NCBI GenBank assembly: GCA_948146395.1
Contig: OX411545.1
Span: 24,011,526 to 24,075,525 of the forward strand
DNA: 64,000 nt
Reading direction: 5' to 3'
DNA from: Fragum whitleyi
Taxonomy: Eukaryota > Mollusca > Bivalvia > Cardiida > Cardiidae
In this document: positions 11,053 to 22,673 of the stretch, in pieces
Position numbering within the stretch: position 1 is the first letter of the stretch
Layout: every line of letters begins with the position of its first letter
Translations under genes and position numbers: made by a program
The notes under the pieces: generated by a model
The model's database searches: none
Told to the model about the DNA's origin: nothing
The model's input: only the letters and a program-made list of their open reading frames with translations

Positions 11053-11124
11053 GCTCAGTGTAAATCAGTTGTAACTGCCTATATAATTATATAGGCAGTT
11101 ACAACTGATTTTCACTGAGTCATC
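11053..11124. repeat. Near-perfect 72-bp palindrome
   Basis: CTCAGTGTAAATCAGTTGTA and ACTGCCTATATAA run directly into their complements with a single mismatch and essentially no loop. The word TTACAACTGATTTT recurs at 22367-22380, so it may belong to a sparse repeat family. Confidence 0.75.
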
Positions 11125-11401
11125 ACTTAGATAAAATTACTCACCAAAAAAATCTTAATTTCTCATTGAATTTAGCTAAATGAGGTATTTTTGCACAGCT
11201 TTTTTGGGGCCAGAATTATCCCTGCGCCATTTGAACTGTGGTCGTTAGCATGTACAAGACAAGAATATCTCTGATGCCTAATCGCTTTAGAATGCGAACG
11301 AATGGGGAAATCGGACTTGAAACAAAAAAACTATCCTAGAATATTGTGGTACGCCTTCATTCGTCTGAGAAGAAGACTTGCTTCGATTCTCAAAGATCGT
11401 T

Positions 11402-11760
11402 CTAAGCTACTTAGATGATGATCGTTTGTTTCCGCGTAAGATCGATTTGTATATCATCGAGTTAAAAACAAAAGCTGTAATTAAATATCAATCAATTTTA
11501 CTAGAAAAAAAATCTTTTTAAAAAATAAGACATGGGGAAAGATTTTCTTCAATCCTGCCATTTTGCAATTGATTGTTATGCAGCGTTAAAATTGACGTCA
11601 TTTATTGGGCTACGTTTAGATAACGTCAGATAGGGTGAAATGAACGAAAACGGGGTAAAAGTTAATGATAATTAAACTGGTTACACAGCGGTTTATTAAA
11701 TGATAATCAAACGTTATTTCCCGTTAATCCATCGAAAAGCATTAAAGAAAAATATCTTAC
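11402..11760 (+). mobile_element. Family I MITE, copy 1, partial
   Basis: Begins with ATCGTTTGTTTCCGCGTAAG and shares the distal part with 15898-16215 and 58305-58740: TGACGTCA, ACGTCAGATAGGGTGAAATG, and CGAAAAGCATTAAAGAAAA. The central palindrome has been lost here. Confidence 0.6.
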
Positions 11761-12344
11761 ATTTGATTATTATCAACATACATGATTGTTATCATCTATC
11801 AATTTTTATTGTCTACAAATTGATCGATTATTGTGTTTACTAGTAATAATTCACGGAATGAAAACAGTATTGTAAAATTAAGTCAACATTTACATGATAT
11901 GAATATTTTAGACCTATCATTTATACTCTTATCTTGACACAATCTTAGATTTAAAGATTGTTAGTCTACAAATTAATACAAATAATGATTTTTATATGGC
12001 AAAGGCGGGACTATATTCTTTTCGAACAACTAAGGCATGTCTTCCAGCTACACACACACATAAAACCGCTTTGGTGAAATTTGGTATTTTTTCATGATAT
12101 ACAAGTATTCTAAAACAGGATAGTCAGTTTTGTAGAAATAATTACTCATCCTTAATAACATCTGTAAATCAGGCCGGCGGAGAAAAAAAGATCCCTTTGC
12201 TTTATCTTTTCTATCTTTTTCTTTAATTTCAACAATTCTAATTCAATTTATCCATCTTATGTGTGATTAGTGCCCCCCCCCCCCCCCCCAACAAACACAC
12301 ATATACATAATTTTTATACCATTTTGCTCGGTTTCATAGCGCAT
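11761..12344. other. Non-coding interval with C-run
   Basis: AT-rich, no gene seen. A run of C residues lies at 12272-12289. Confidence 0.5.
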
Positions 12345-12442
12345 AATGGAGATTCTGGTCAGACTGTGCGGTTGCACTGGCCAAAAGTTTTGCTTTGTGC
12401 GCATGTAAAATTATTGGAAATGTCACTTTCAGGCTCAAATAA
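12345..12442 (+). mobile_element. Family H element, half copy
   Basis: GATTCTGGTCAGACTGTGCG, then TTGCTTTGTGCGCATGTAAA and GGAAATGTCACTTTCAGGCT, match one arm of family H. Confidence 0.55.
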
Positions 12443-13592
12443 AGTCCATTAATAAAAAAAACTGCCACCAACTACATATTAAAAATCATTTAATAAAAAC
12501 CTTCTAATTTATTTTCAACTTTTCTTTTTTAATGACAGAACTAAATTCCTAGTTTTATTTAAAATAGCTGGCGGCGCATTAACAACGATTGAGATTTCGA
12601 ATTAAGATAGAGTCACATACAGTTACCGGAGTAACGATTTCAACAAATCAGTTACATCATTTTTGAATATCTGCGATAAAAATCACATGACAAAGTATCA
12701 GATTGGGTCAATTAATTTTGAAATAGTTTACAGACGCCTGAACATTTCGAATTAAATTTTGAAATCTTTGTTGACAGGCGACACCTTGTCAGAAATCCCG
12801 CCCTTGCGTTCAAGATGAACACGTTCGCTAAACGTTTAAGAGACTGTATACCTTATTGTTATCTCACATGCAAAGAGGGGTACACTTTTTAAACGTTTGC
12901 AAACGTTTTGCATTCTAAACGCGTGGTCATACTAAGGTCTTGCCCAAATAACTTCCATAGGATTTGTTCATAAAATATATACAAAAAAAAAAAAAAAACC
13001 CATTCTTCGGAAAGTTAAAAAAAAGTATGTGACAATTTCTCCTTTTCCAATAATACACTCCATCGACATCAATCGGGAACGACACTTAGACGTCCTTCGG
13101 CGATATTTCCATTCCAAAAGGTGTTCCTATTTTAAAAGCAAAAAATTTGAGAAAGGGTTACCCAACAACTGTATAAATATTAAAGAGACAAGATAATCAA
13201 GTTAAAAATCACTCCATCAAAACCTAGCTGGCCTGTGCCGGGGTATCAAGTTCCCATGGCGACTTGTTTTCGTTAACCCCTGACCCCGCGGAGCGTGGCG
13301 AATCGATATCATTTCAAGCCCGTGTATGGCGCGTGGGTATCCTTTACCATATTTGGCATTTCTGAAGGTTTTTGTCTAGCTTTATATTTATTTATACCAT
13401 AATCATTATTAACATTCTTTATTTCCTCAAAATGAGTGAAGAAAACATCATGATATAACAAGAACAAACAGGGCAACATTAAAAGCAAACTGACAAGAAT
13501 CGACACACACATAGCTTTAAAACAATTAAATTAACATAGAACTGGAGACATTTTTCTTAGAGTATATACTTCGCCAATTTCACGCTTATTTT
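12443..13592. other. Non-coding interval with decayed B-like foldback
   Basis: At 12806-12922 a degenerate foldback (AACGTTTAAGAGACTG.. against ..TTTGCAAACGTTTTGCATTC) resembles family B. An A-run is at 12981-12999. No gene recognised. Confidence 0.4.
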
Positions 13593-13706
13593 TGTGACCC
13601 GTCAGGTGAAAAGTTGCCATCTGGGTAATGGCTCAAGTGTCGATCCTTGTCATATTGCGCAGGCTGACATGAATCAAATTGTATGCACTTGGCTTATTTC
13701 TGAAAC
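13593..13706 (+). mobile_element. Family A MITE, left part only
   Basis: Starts GTGACCCGTCAGGTGAAAAG and keeps the TCAAGTGTCGATCCTTGTCA segment and a decayed central palindrome. It is replaced at about 13707 by a family B element, and no right half of A follows. Confidence 0.6.
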
Positions 13707-13845
13707 TGGCCCTGTGTTCAGGATGAGAAAACGTTGCAAACAGTTTGCCAATTATACCCCGCTTTGCGCGCAAGTGCACGTGCAATGCGGGGAATAATTG
13801 GAAAACTGTTTGCACCGTTTTGTCATCCCGAACGCAGAACTGGAA
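13707..13845. mobile_element. Family B foldback MITE, copy 1
   Basis: About 138 bp inverted repeat. The left arm is CTGTGTTCAGGATGAGAAAA, then AAACAGTTTGCCAATTATAC and CCCGCTTTGCGCGCAAGTG. The right arm mirrors it through TGCGGGGAATAATTGGAAAA to CATCCCGAACGCAG. It abuts a broken A element. Confidence 0.8.
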
Positions 13846-14280
13846 GATCATTCTACTTTCCTTGATAGGAATTTTCGAAATGCGATTTCAAATAGATTTT
13901 CATTGGAATCAATCTCTTTTCAGATATTTAACTTTGCGTGCACGCGTTTATAAAACAACTAAACAACCAATCAAGAGGGTTTTTCTTTTCTCTCTCAATG
14001 TTTTGTGCTTTTATCCTTATAGAACACTATGGCAATTTATGTCCCTAAAATTATAAAGCCTACACGTACTTGAGACAAAAGTTTTTTTTTTTTTTTTTTT
14101 TTTTTTGCTTTTAGCAATATTTTTTTAGCACACAGGTCATTTTTTTTTCATTACATTGCTCCAGTTTTTCATGGCCATATACAGTAATTATCGTTTTATC
14201 GATTTGGGCCGGTCTAAAATATAGAAAATATATGTATTTTGTAGGTCTAAAAGCCAATTTAAACATTTTCCTAAGTCTTC
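13846..14280. other. Non-coding interval with T-run
   Basis: No gene recognised. T-run at 14082-14106. Confidence 0.5.
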
Positions 14281-14840
14281 TGTGGCGGATCCAGGATATC
14301 TGTATAGGGGGTTCGAACAAATATAAAGGGGGATTCGTTTACCTAGTACTACACAATTCTAAATCTTATCCTGCTGTTTTAACCCTTTCCTGTTTTACAA
14401 AATTTTGGACTTGTCCAAATTCAAAGGTTTTGCAGACGAACATTTTAAGTGGATTTAACTTGAAAAATAACCATTCAGTAGGGTAGAAAATATTGTGGAA
14501 AAAGAAGAAATTGCTTGTCAGAAGCAATTTCTTTTTTTTTTCACAATGTTTTCTCAATCATAAAATCACAGACACGTTAAAAGTAGGGATTAAACAGCAA
14601 AGGGTTGAATATCGTTTAAAAAGTTTCCTAATTTTGACATATAAATGTGATTTTTTTAAGATCAGACTGCGCAAATTTGCAGTCTGTTCTTAATCTACAC
14701 TGTCTGCCAAAGCTTTGTTCACAAAAGGAGTAAGTAGCGAACAGCAGAGAGGGTTAATTGACATTTTAAATACTAATGAAATAATTGAGCTTTAGGAAGG
14801 GATAGTCTAAACAACCACCTCTCCTTCTGGATACACCACA
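14281..14840 (+). mobile_element. Family G/F MITE, copy 1, interrupted by family E
   Basis: Left end TGTGGCGGATCCAGGATATC; right end TCTGGATACACCACA is the inverse. The central palindrome AGATCAGACTGCGCAAATTT lies near 14657-14690. A complete family E element (14380-14606) sits inside, so G/F was here first. Relatives are at 27411-27791 and 32490-32807. Confidence 0.7.
14380..14606 (+). mobile_element. Family E MITE, copy 2, nested in G/F
   Basis: Full length with AACCCTTTCCTGTTTTAC at the left and AGCAAAGGGTT at the right. The central hairpin AGAAATTGCTTGTCAGAAGC is intact. Non-coding, about 227 bp. Confidence 0.85.
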
Positions 14841-14962
14841 GAGTCTGAACCGTCGCTAGCTTTGATTTAACTCGGTATTTAACTTGCTTTGGACAAGGAT
14901 ATAGAACACAAACTCTTGCATCAAAAACAAAAACACGTACTTTTTAAATTATAACAAAAATG

Positions 14963-15071
14963 TGTCAGAAGTGGGATTCGAACCCACGCCCACATACGTG
15001 GACCAGAACACTCTAGCTTGAAGGACTTTGATTCTTGAGTCTGGCGCCTTAGACCACTCGGCCATCCTGAC
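14963..15071 (-). tRNA. tRNA-Leu (CAA), intron-containing, copy 1
   Basis: The gene is 109 nt. The acceptor stem GTCAGGA pairs with TTCTGAC (one G-U) and the discriminator base is A, as for tRNA-Leu. The A box is TGGCCGAGTGG and the B box GGTTCGAATCC. The anticodon CAA lies in ACTCAAG, followed by a 25-nt intron (AATCAAAG..AGAGTG) before TTCTGG. A long variable arm is present, as expected for a class II tRNA. A T5 run lies just 3' and CAGTT just 5'. The exon sequence closely resembles the animal nuclear tRNA-Leu(CAA) I know. Confidence 0.93.
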
Positions 15072-15212
15072 AACTGAAATTTCATACTTTTATTCATCTA
15101 TTTTCGCGCATTATTTGTAGGTTTGTAAGACAAGCTCTGCAGGCCAAGGCACATTTACCCGTATTTGGCCTGCGTTCGAGGTAAAAACTTTTTTTCTTAA
15201 ATTTTAGACTCA

Positions 15213-15373
15213 ATGTAGTGGAACCGTAATAGTTCCGCATTATTTCGCCATAAACGGATTTTCAAAATGTTGACCGAGGTTTCCTTATGAAAATCATTAG
15301 GAAACCTCGGTTAACACTGTTAAAGTTCATAACATCCGAAACGCTGCGGAACTATTATGAGTTAACTACCTTA
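15213..15373. mobile_element. Family D foldback MITE, copy 4
   Basis: GTAGTGGAACCGTAATAGTT at the left; the central GAGGTTTCCTTATGAAAATC and its mirror are intact. It closes with AACTACCTT. It lies between two tRNA-Leu genes. Confidence 0.75.
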
Positions 15374-15608
15374 AGTATTTTTTCCACGATCCCTTCAACA
15401 ACATCACTGTTTATTGATACTGCTCAGAGTGCTTTACTGACTTAATACATTTTCTCAAGTCTGAATCTGTGCTAGTTTTGATTTTTTACTACTTAGTGAA
15501 GCAAACTCTGGATGCAGAATAAACACTATTTGTAATATGATAATAATTGTGATAATAAAAAAATAAGGCAGTGAAGTGTTTGTCAAAGTTCGTGAAAGAA
15601 TAAAAATG

Positions 15609-15717
15609 TGTCAGAAGTGGGATTCGAACCCACGCCCACATACGTGGACCAGAACACACTACCATGAGGGAGTTAAATCCTTGAGTCTGGCGCCTTAGAC
15701 CACTCGGCCATCCTGAC
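15609..15717 (-). tRNA. tRNA-Leu (CAA), intron-containing, copy 2
   Basis: Exons are identical in layout to copy 1. All stems pair, and the A and B boxes are intact. The 25-nt intron differs (GATTTAAC..TAGTGTG), so this is not a very recent duplicate of copy 1. CAGTT precedes it and a T5 run follows. Confidence 0.93.
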
Positions 15718-15897
15718 AACTGTTCTTCTACAGGGTGGACTATCTAATTTGACCAGTATTTTATTTGTAGGTTTGCACTCCCTGCAAGAACAAGGCGCGT
15801 ATTTGCCCCGCGTTCAACGATCAAACTTATATTTCTTAAATATTTGAGCTTTAATTATTTTTCACAATTCCTTCATTTCCGTCCCCTAGATTTTATC

Positions 15898-16215
15898 GAG
15901 AATAATTATTCGTTTCAGTGTAAGATAGATATATCTTCATTGGTGAGCAACTAAAGTTATATTGGCGAAGCCATAAGTCAATACTTAGCTTTTGTTTTTC
16001 ACGAAAAGAAAGGTTTGTCGATCTTACACGAAAAACAGTCGATTTTTCTATTTCTTTACTGCAAAAATGGGATAATACGCGTCATATTGCATTTAACACA
16101 CATCAATGATGACCTTATGCATTGAGCTCCGCTTACGTGTTTTCCACTGTTTTTGCAGTCAAGTGATAATCTTTCTTTAATTCTCGATAATCCACCGAAA
16201 AGCAATTTAGAATTG
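15898..16215 (+). mobile_element. Family I MITE, copy 2
   Basis: Contains TTCAGTGTAAGATAGATATA and, in inverse orientation, GATCTTACACGAAAAACAG, with a decayed central hairpin (TTGGCGAAGCCATAA). The tail has TTTTTGCAGTCAAGTGATAA and CCGAAAAGCAATTTAGAA as in 58305-58740. Confidence 0.65.
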
Positions 16216-16594
16216 TTTTAGAATAAGAATAAATTACGCATATTGTTTTTTTCCCAAAAATGACAATTTCGTTCCAATTGCATCAACTCTTCTTTGTCGT
16301 CTTACCATTATGAATTATCTGTTTCGACAAGTCTGAACTTCTAAAAAGGGGGGGGGGATGTCTAAAATCCGGATTGAAAATCTCCCTTAGTCTGAGCCGT
16401 GTGTAGCTTAGATTATGCAACTTGCTATTACCAACTGGACGCGGAGTAAATGGTTCCGTCTCTTAAAGATGTACAAATCTAAAAGATGGATCAAAGATCA
16501 ATAAGTCAATTAAAGGTCGAAACCTGTGCATCTTAAGTATTAAAAAAAAGCTCGTATTAATTACACACACTCACACAAAAAGAAGAAAAAAGTG
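16216..16594. other. Non-coding interval
   Basis: No gene seen. A G-run lies at 16348-16357. Confidence 0.45.
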
Positions 16595-16703
16595 TGTCAG
16601 AAGTGGGATTCGAACCCACGCCCACATACGTGGACCAGAACACTCTATTTTGAAGGAACGGGTTCCTTGAGTCTGGCGCCTTAGACCACTCGGCCATCCT
16701 GAC
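16595..16703 (-). tRNA. tRNA-Leu (CAA), intron-containing, copy 3
   Basis: Same 109-nt architecture as copies 1 and 2. The 25-nt intron is GAACCCGTTCC..AATAGAGTG. CAGTT is immediately 5' and a T6 run 3'. The acceptor, D, anticodon and T stems are intact. Confidence 0.93.
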
Positions 16704-16759
16704 AACTGTTAACATAAGGTTGACTGGTAGCTTTGGACGACATGTACAGGGAATACCTT

Positions 16760-17019
16760 TATGACCCGTCACGCGAAAAGGAACCATCTGAGTTGTGCGT
16801 AAAGTGTCGACCCCTGTCAGTCTGCGCGAATTGCGCAGACTGGCTAGGGTCGAAACTTTTCGCACTTTTCTTTTTTTGATAATCTAGAATCAATCTACCT
16901 CCCTGTGAGAGAATTTTTGAATTGCGACCACTGGTTGACCTATGCTTGACCCAATCTCTTCTTTTCAAATATTTATTGTACAGAGTTCAAGATGGTCCCT
17001 TTTCGCATGGCTAGTCACA
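16760..17019 (+). mobile_element. Family A MITE, copy 4, complete reference copy
   Basis: Left end TGACCCGTCACGCGAAAAGG; the right end in inverse orientation reads TGACTAGCCATGCGAAAAGG. The central palindrome CAGTCTGCGCGAATTGCGCA is near 16820. AATATTTATTGTACAGAGTT precedes the right end. Non-coding, 260 bp. Confidence 0.85.
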
Positions 17020-18238
17020 TTTGTATTATTGTTCGTCTCTTCACAGGTAATTTATTAAAAAAAAATAGTTTCACTTTACCAAAATAGTAATGATTTCGCA
17101 TTAGCTGCACCTACTTTTTAGAGACTACAGTGTGTGCAAGTCTACAAACTAGCTGTGTACCCAAAATTATTTTCATGGTATTATAAACCAGATTATCAGA
17201 CAATCAGAATGCTTAAAGTCTTGATTTGCATAAATTAGAATTAATGATTATCTATTGGATAAAAAGAGGTATTCGTTCAGAACTGTTGTAAGTTACTTTA
17301 TATAAAAAATGCCCTAATCGCTCGAATGGCTGGTCGCCCGTAGGTAACTTATATGTATTAACAACAGTTACATAAAGCTGTATTTTCAGGTTTTCGACTG
17401 TCCTCAGACGTTTAACGTTTCGAGAGCTCAGACACCCAATTTGGGCTCTCTTTTTACAGGTGTTCTCGGGCTAAGTTTACGAGGAGCCCGTGACATTTCA
17501 CCCGAACATAAATAAACCCACGGGTGTCTAATTAGGTCTACCTACCCCCATAAATTAGCCATAAATTAGAATTTTGCGTTCAAATACTGAATTTATGGCT
17601 AACAGCGCCATTACCCCTAAACAAATCGGGTAGGCGCGCGTCGCATCAATTTTCAAAAACATCTTTATTTCCGAGATATTTAAACGTGTAGAAAAGAAAG
17701 AATAATTAACAGGTGATTTATGCGGGGTAATTGTAACTTTAACTTTAACCACGTAACGGGAATGAAGACAATATGTGGGACCTCCTATTCGAAACATCAA
17801 TATCTTCTTTTATAAATCTTAACTCTTTCTTATAAAATCTCCGTTTTAGAAACCCCGCAGAAAAATGCTTCGAAAAACATTGAGGAAAATGAAGAAATTG
17901 CTTGTTTCAAGCAATTTCTTCGTTGTCCAAAACGTTTTCTTTCTTTTTTGTAAAAAAAGAAATTTATCGTCGTAGCAATTGAAAGTTTTGTCCGAAATTA
18001 ATAATTTTCTTGAATGTTTTCGCCTTTGGCGCATTTGTCGCTGCGTATACTATCTTTAGTTTAAAATTTGGACGACAAAACTTCCTAGTCTAAGAACACT
18101 GATAAACTACTTTCCACGGGAATTGAAAGTCGTGAAATAAAGCAGCTTTCAATGCGGATAAGTATCGAATATATCAAATAAGATTTTCGAATCGAGCAAT
18201 ATTATAATTTCTCTGCATTGTTTTTAACCATGAAAAAT
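17020..18238. other. Non-coding interval, with E-like remnant
   Basis: No gene recognised. At 17865-17945 a remnant of family E keeps the hairpin GAAGAAATTGCTTGTTTCAA and AAAACGTTTTC. The stretch 17390-17560 is less AT-rich, but I see no domain in it. Confidence 0.45.
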
Positions 18239-18379
18239 ACCAGCACTGCGATCAGGATCACAAAACGGTGAAAACAGTTTTCCAATCATACCCCGCTTTG
18301 CACGTGCACTTGCGTGCAAAGCGGGGAATAATTGGAAAACTGTTCGCACTGTTTTGTTATCCTGAACGCAGCGCTGGTA
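18239..18379. mobile_element. Family B foldback MITE, copy 2
   Basis: ACCAGCACTGCGATCAGGAT to CTGAACGCAGCGCTGGT, with the central CCCCGCTTTGCACGTGCACT and its mirror. Both arms are complete. Confidence 0.8.
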
Positions 18380-18424
18380 GGGAAAAGGCCGAGCTACGGC
18401 AAATAATTCTGTTCCTATGACACT

Positions 18425-18560
18425 TGACCTGGGTTGAGGATTCAAAACGGTCGCGAAACGTTTAAAAAAAAGTAGCCCGCTTCGCACCTGGACTAACGTG
18501 TAAACGGGGGTAAAAATTCTTAACGTTTTCAAACGTTTTTGCATACTGAATGCAGGATTG
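18425..18560. mobile_element. Family B foldback MITE, copy 3, diverged
   Basis: GGTTGAGGATTCAAAACGGT and CCCGCTTCGCACCTGGACTA match B, and the right arm ends TTGCATACTGAATGCAGG. It lies 45 bp from copy 2. Confidence 0.65.
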
Positions 18561-18892
18561 ATTACCAGTTATTCCTGACAACACGAAGAGCAGTGAAAAA
18601 TGTTCGAAAGGGGAAAAACTCCTTCGCGCAAAGGATCAAAAGCTTCCAGACAACAAGGTTTCAAACCATTCGTAATTCAAATAAGTTTCAGTCGACATTC
18701 TCGAGGACGAAATTTTTATTTTCCTAGCCTTCCCTGAAGAATACGTTGAGAGAAATTAATGAAATTCTTGTAACAAGCTATTCTTTTCCTTTTTCACAAT
18801 GTTTCCTTTGCCTTTTTTTTTTCTTTCGGGAGCGTACATTTGGAATTTCGGTTCTTGGTTGAAAATGTGCCCTTTACAAGAAAAGGAGCATC

Positions 18893-19027
18893 TACCCTGA
18901 GTTCAGGATGACAAAACGGTGCAAACGATGCAGTTTATACCCCGGTTTGCACGCAAGTACACGTGCTAAGCGGGATTGAAATGGAAAACTGTTTGCATCG
19001 TTTTGCAATCCTGAACGCAAGGCTGGT
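18893..19027. mobile_element. Family B foldback MITE, copy 4
   Basis: CCTGAGTTCAGGATGACAAA to CAATCCTGAACGCAAGG, complete with a mildly diverged centre. It directly abuts a family A element that lacks its left end. Confidence 0.75.
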
Positions 19028-19028
19028 T

Positions 19029-19253
19029 AGTGCGTAAAGCGTCGACCCTAGTCAAACTGAGCGGCTTGCGTAGGCTGACTACGGTCGAGACTTTTCACAA
19101 TTTGCTCGTTTTGTGAATCTAGCGTGGTCAATTTTCTTCGTGTGGTCAAGTTTCTGAAATGCGACCTCTGGTTGGCCTGTGTCGGAAACATTTTTTTCTA
19201 AATATTTATTGTGCGGAGTTCCAAGATGGTCCCTATTAGCGTGACAGGTCACA
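19029..19253 (+). mobile_element. Family A MITE, copy 5, left end missing
   Basis: Begins at AGTGCGTAAAGCGTCGACCC, which is internal in the complete copy at 16760, and runs to the normal right end GCGTGACAGGTCACA. The missing left ~32 bp are occupied by family B copy 4. Confidence 0.7.
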
Positions 19254-22200
19254 AAAACACGTATAAAGAGACCAATTTTCAAACGACGACTGCTGGAAAT
19301 TGAACGAAATTACGAATAAATATGTTTGAAAACTGGATGGGGGGATGTCATTGTAAAACATAGTGGAAACAGAAAAAATCTTTTTTTATAAAGAAATTCT
19401 CCTGTTCTCATTATGCATTACATGTTTAAATTTCATTTTTTTTTCTTTTAATTCGGACAAAACTAGGGATCGTGTTGGAATGGGTTGTACTGAAATAATA
19501 TAAGAACGACGAACACAATATTTCATGTATTTTACAATTTCATTTTTTTAATGTAAATAGATAAACTTAATATTTTCAAAATATATACATATTTGAGACA
19601 AAATGTACAAAGTTTTGCCTTTTTTTAAAGGCACAAAAATCTCAATAGGCATTCATGGTGATAATTTCATTGTGAAAATTGTGAAAATGGCTTGTATCAA
19701 AATGAAAATTTCGATGAAATGATATCAGCATTTTTTTCAATTACATTTTTACATTTTCTACATTTTTCTTATGTCTTATTTTAAGTCTTAAACCTTTAAT
19801 GAAGAAAAAAAATACAGTCGAAAAAAATGATTGATTATGCGACTTTTTTTATCAAAAGTTTAAAAAAATCGTGAAAAATACCAGTTTCGTACTCGATAGC
19901 TGCTGCAGCATCGTAACTACAGCTTCAAAAAGCTGTAGTTACGATCCTCCAGTTGCTCACTTTAAAAAAAAGATAACGAAAAAAGATAAAAAGATTCACT
20001 ATATAGATACTCCTAAACACTGTTCTGTGATCTTCCCCAAAACCTCAGTGAAAATCATTTCAATTTAAATCCAATAAATACATGATTAAACGTAAAAGTT
20101 GATTGATAGATGGATTTTCATTAGCCATTACGACCAATTTTCTGCATAAGCTCTCATTTTTCTACGTTTTTATGGTAAAAATTGAAAAAAGATCCTTAAA
20201 TTTTATTCGACAAATAAACGGTTAAATAGATAGTAACGGGTCAGTGATTACTTTGTAAACTTTATCTTTTTCTACCTTTACCATTTTAGGAGAGAGAGAA
20301 AAAAACGCTATATTTCTTGTTGCTTAACAATATCTTTTCTTATTCTTCGTCCTTTTTTTCACCAACGTATCTGGACGATTCATGATCTAAAAGTTTTTTG
20401 TTTTTTTTTTTAATTTGAAAAAATATCAACCATTCACATCGGCTATCGTCCTCGCAATATTCATTTGAAATCGTTTATCTTGCCTGATGAACAATGTAAA
20501 ATTTGATTGTTATTCATTATCTTTTTTTAAAAAAAAAAATAAAAGGTGAAAGATAATTCTTATCTTGGTAAACTTGAATTTGAAATTTGTCCCTTTTATT
20601 TTGCTAGCACGGATCTTTTCTTACATTAAAGGCTTGAAAATAGTTTGCACTTGAATTATTGAAATGACTTTTACAATCAATTTTCTAAAAAATAGTAAGT
20701 AAATGTCTTTTTATTTTAGACCCTTTAAGATGAAAAGTCGAAATTGCATTTCAAAGCTGAGGAAGTTGATATTGTACAAAATAACATGATTATATAATGA
20801 TATGAATTGTAGGTCTATTAAAGGTGATTTCGAAATGATAAGTGAATGTCCTGGGTTTATTTCTTAACACAAAACGAAAAGTAAAGAAATAAAACTTAAC
20901 ACCACATAAAATATTAAAAGGTTACAACAGTGTTGTGAAGAGTAAAGAAGATTCTTTTCTTAGAGAATATTCAAAATTAAAGAAAAGAATCTTCGTATCA
21001 AAAACGTTAAAAAAGCAAAAATAAATAAAATATATAATTGATAAGAATAAAACAAATAAGATATAGCCAAAATATAGCATTTTTTCCACGTCCCATCCCA
21101 ATTTATTCATATGAAAAAGAACAGATATTAAGTGAATTTCTTCTAGATATTGTTTCGCTCTTATTCACATATTTAATTAAAAAATGCTGTTCGATTTTTA
21201 CCGAATGCTTTAAAGAAACGAAAGTCGAAAACGAAACTCAGAAAAGCATTAGTAAATCAAAAGCATCATAACCACTATTTAACGTAAAAAGAACCCAAGA
21301 TAATCGGAAAGCAGTAATAAATGAAATTACGTTAAAAATATTTATGTTTCATAGAACTGATTGGCTTTAAAGTTTTATCTTAAAATTATATCTTAGGCGT
21401 CGAATTTATAACGAAATTTGGTCAAAAGCAAGAGTTTAAGAAGAAAATGGAAGAAATTGGGCAAAACGATGGTTTTGATATAGGACCTTATAGTCTGACA
21501 AAAAAAAAATCCAAGTAATTAATTAACGCAGTTCATCGTTAAAATCATTACAGAGAATTGCAAAGAGCTTACGCACGAAATTGGTGGTAATCACGTGAAA
21601 CAATCCGAATGTTTCTTATTAATAATTGAACACACAGGGCAATAATATCTGTTTTCTTTTACAAGAAATCGATTCTAGACAAATCTTGAGATCACGCAAA
21701 AAAGCTACATAGTTAAATAATGAGTCAATCTTTGATTTACGACGAAAATCGATCCGAGATAACATCACTTACAAAATTAATTCTTAATTTTGTAATTCAT
21801 TGCTCTAGTAACCTTTTCACTGAAGATTTTTAATTCAGTGGTTTACTTTAAGATTTCCCACTGCAAGCTGTAGTTACGAAAATCTTAAAGTAAATATTTT
21901 TTTTTTACTTTTTTAGTCGATAATTGTCAGTCTGCAGTAGTCTTTTGGACAGACCGTTAGACCATTTTCATGAGAGTTTTTCGATTTTTTTCTAATCCAA
22001 AATACCGTAAAATGGATATTGCAGCCAAATTAATCGAATTCTAAAGGATTTGCAGATTTTAAAAAAAACTTGAAACATGTTATAATCATACTGGCAATAA
22101 AACGATTGCATAGACATATAAAACTGCAGGATATTTTAGATCGATAAGTAAAAAAAAATGTATATTCAAAAGATAATTGTAAGGCACAATTGTAAAAAAA

Positions 22201-22673
22201 ATCACCAAATATTGGAATGCATGGGAAACAGATCTATATTTAAAAAAGTATAAAAAGTGATATGTATCAATAATGGGTTTTGAGTTCGATGGAATTGCGA
22301 TTAATGGAATGTTGAGACGCGTCATAGAGATCGTAGGTAAAATCTCGACTGGCAGTTAAACATGGTAATTACAACTGATTTTAAAAGCTGCATTTATAAT
22401 GTTTTATAGCCTTTCGAGTAAACATAAATAACATTAATAAAACGAAGCATTTCCTTTTCAAGAATAATTGAAATTATAATGAAAATTTACAGAAATTTTC
22501 CGTTATTCATTTAAGAATGAATATTTAGAAAAGTTATTAAGATAAACTTCTTTCAGTGGGTGATCCAAGGTCAATTTTGTCTATACAAGAATAGACAAAA
22601 TTTACATTTAATCACTCACTTAGCCTTGTACATCTATATAACTCAGTCTTATCGTGAATTTAAACAGCTATTC
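19254..22673. other. Long AT-rich non-coding interval
   Basis: About 3.4 kb downstream of the neurogenin gene with no recognisable gene. It contains a short hairpin at 19899-19950 (CATCGTAACTACAGCTT and mirror) and inverted words GAAGATTCTTTTCTT at 20946 and 20982. A half AACTACAGCTT motif lies near 21880, and a hairpin AATTTTGTCTAT/ATAGACAAAATT at 22572-22602. The open frames have no domains. Confidence 0.5.

Noticed and set aside
15489..15719. Small protein with WPSGLRRQTQG or EWSKAPDSR motifs (also at 40004, 47205, 56660)
   Set aside because: These frames are the tRNA-Leu(CAA) genes read as protein, a well-known annotation artefact.
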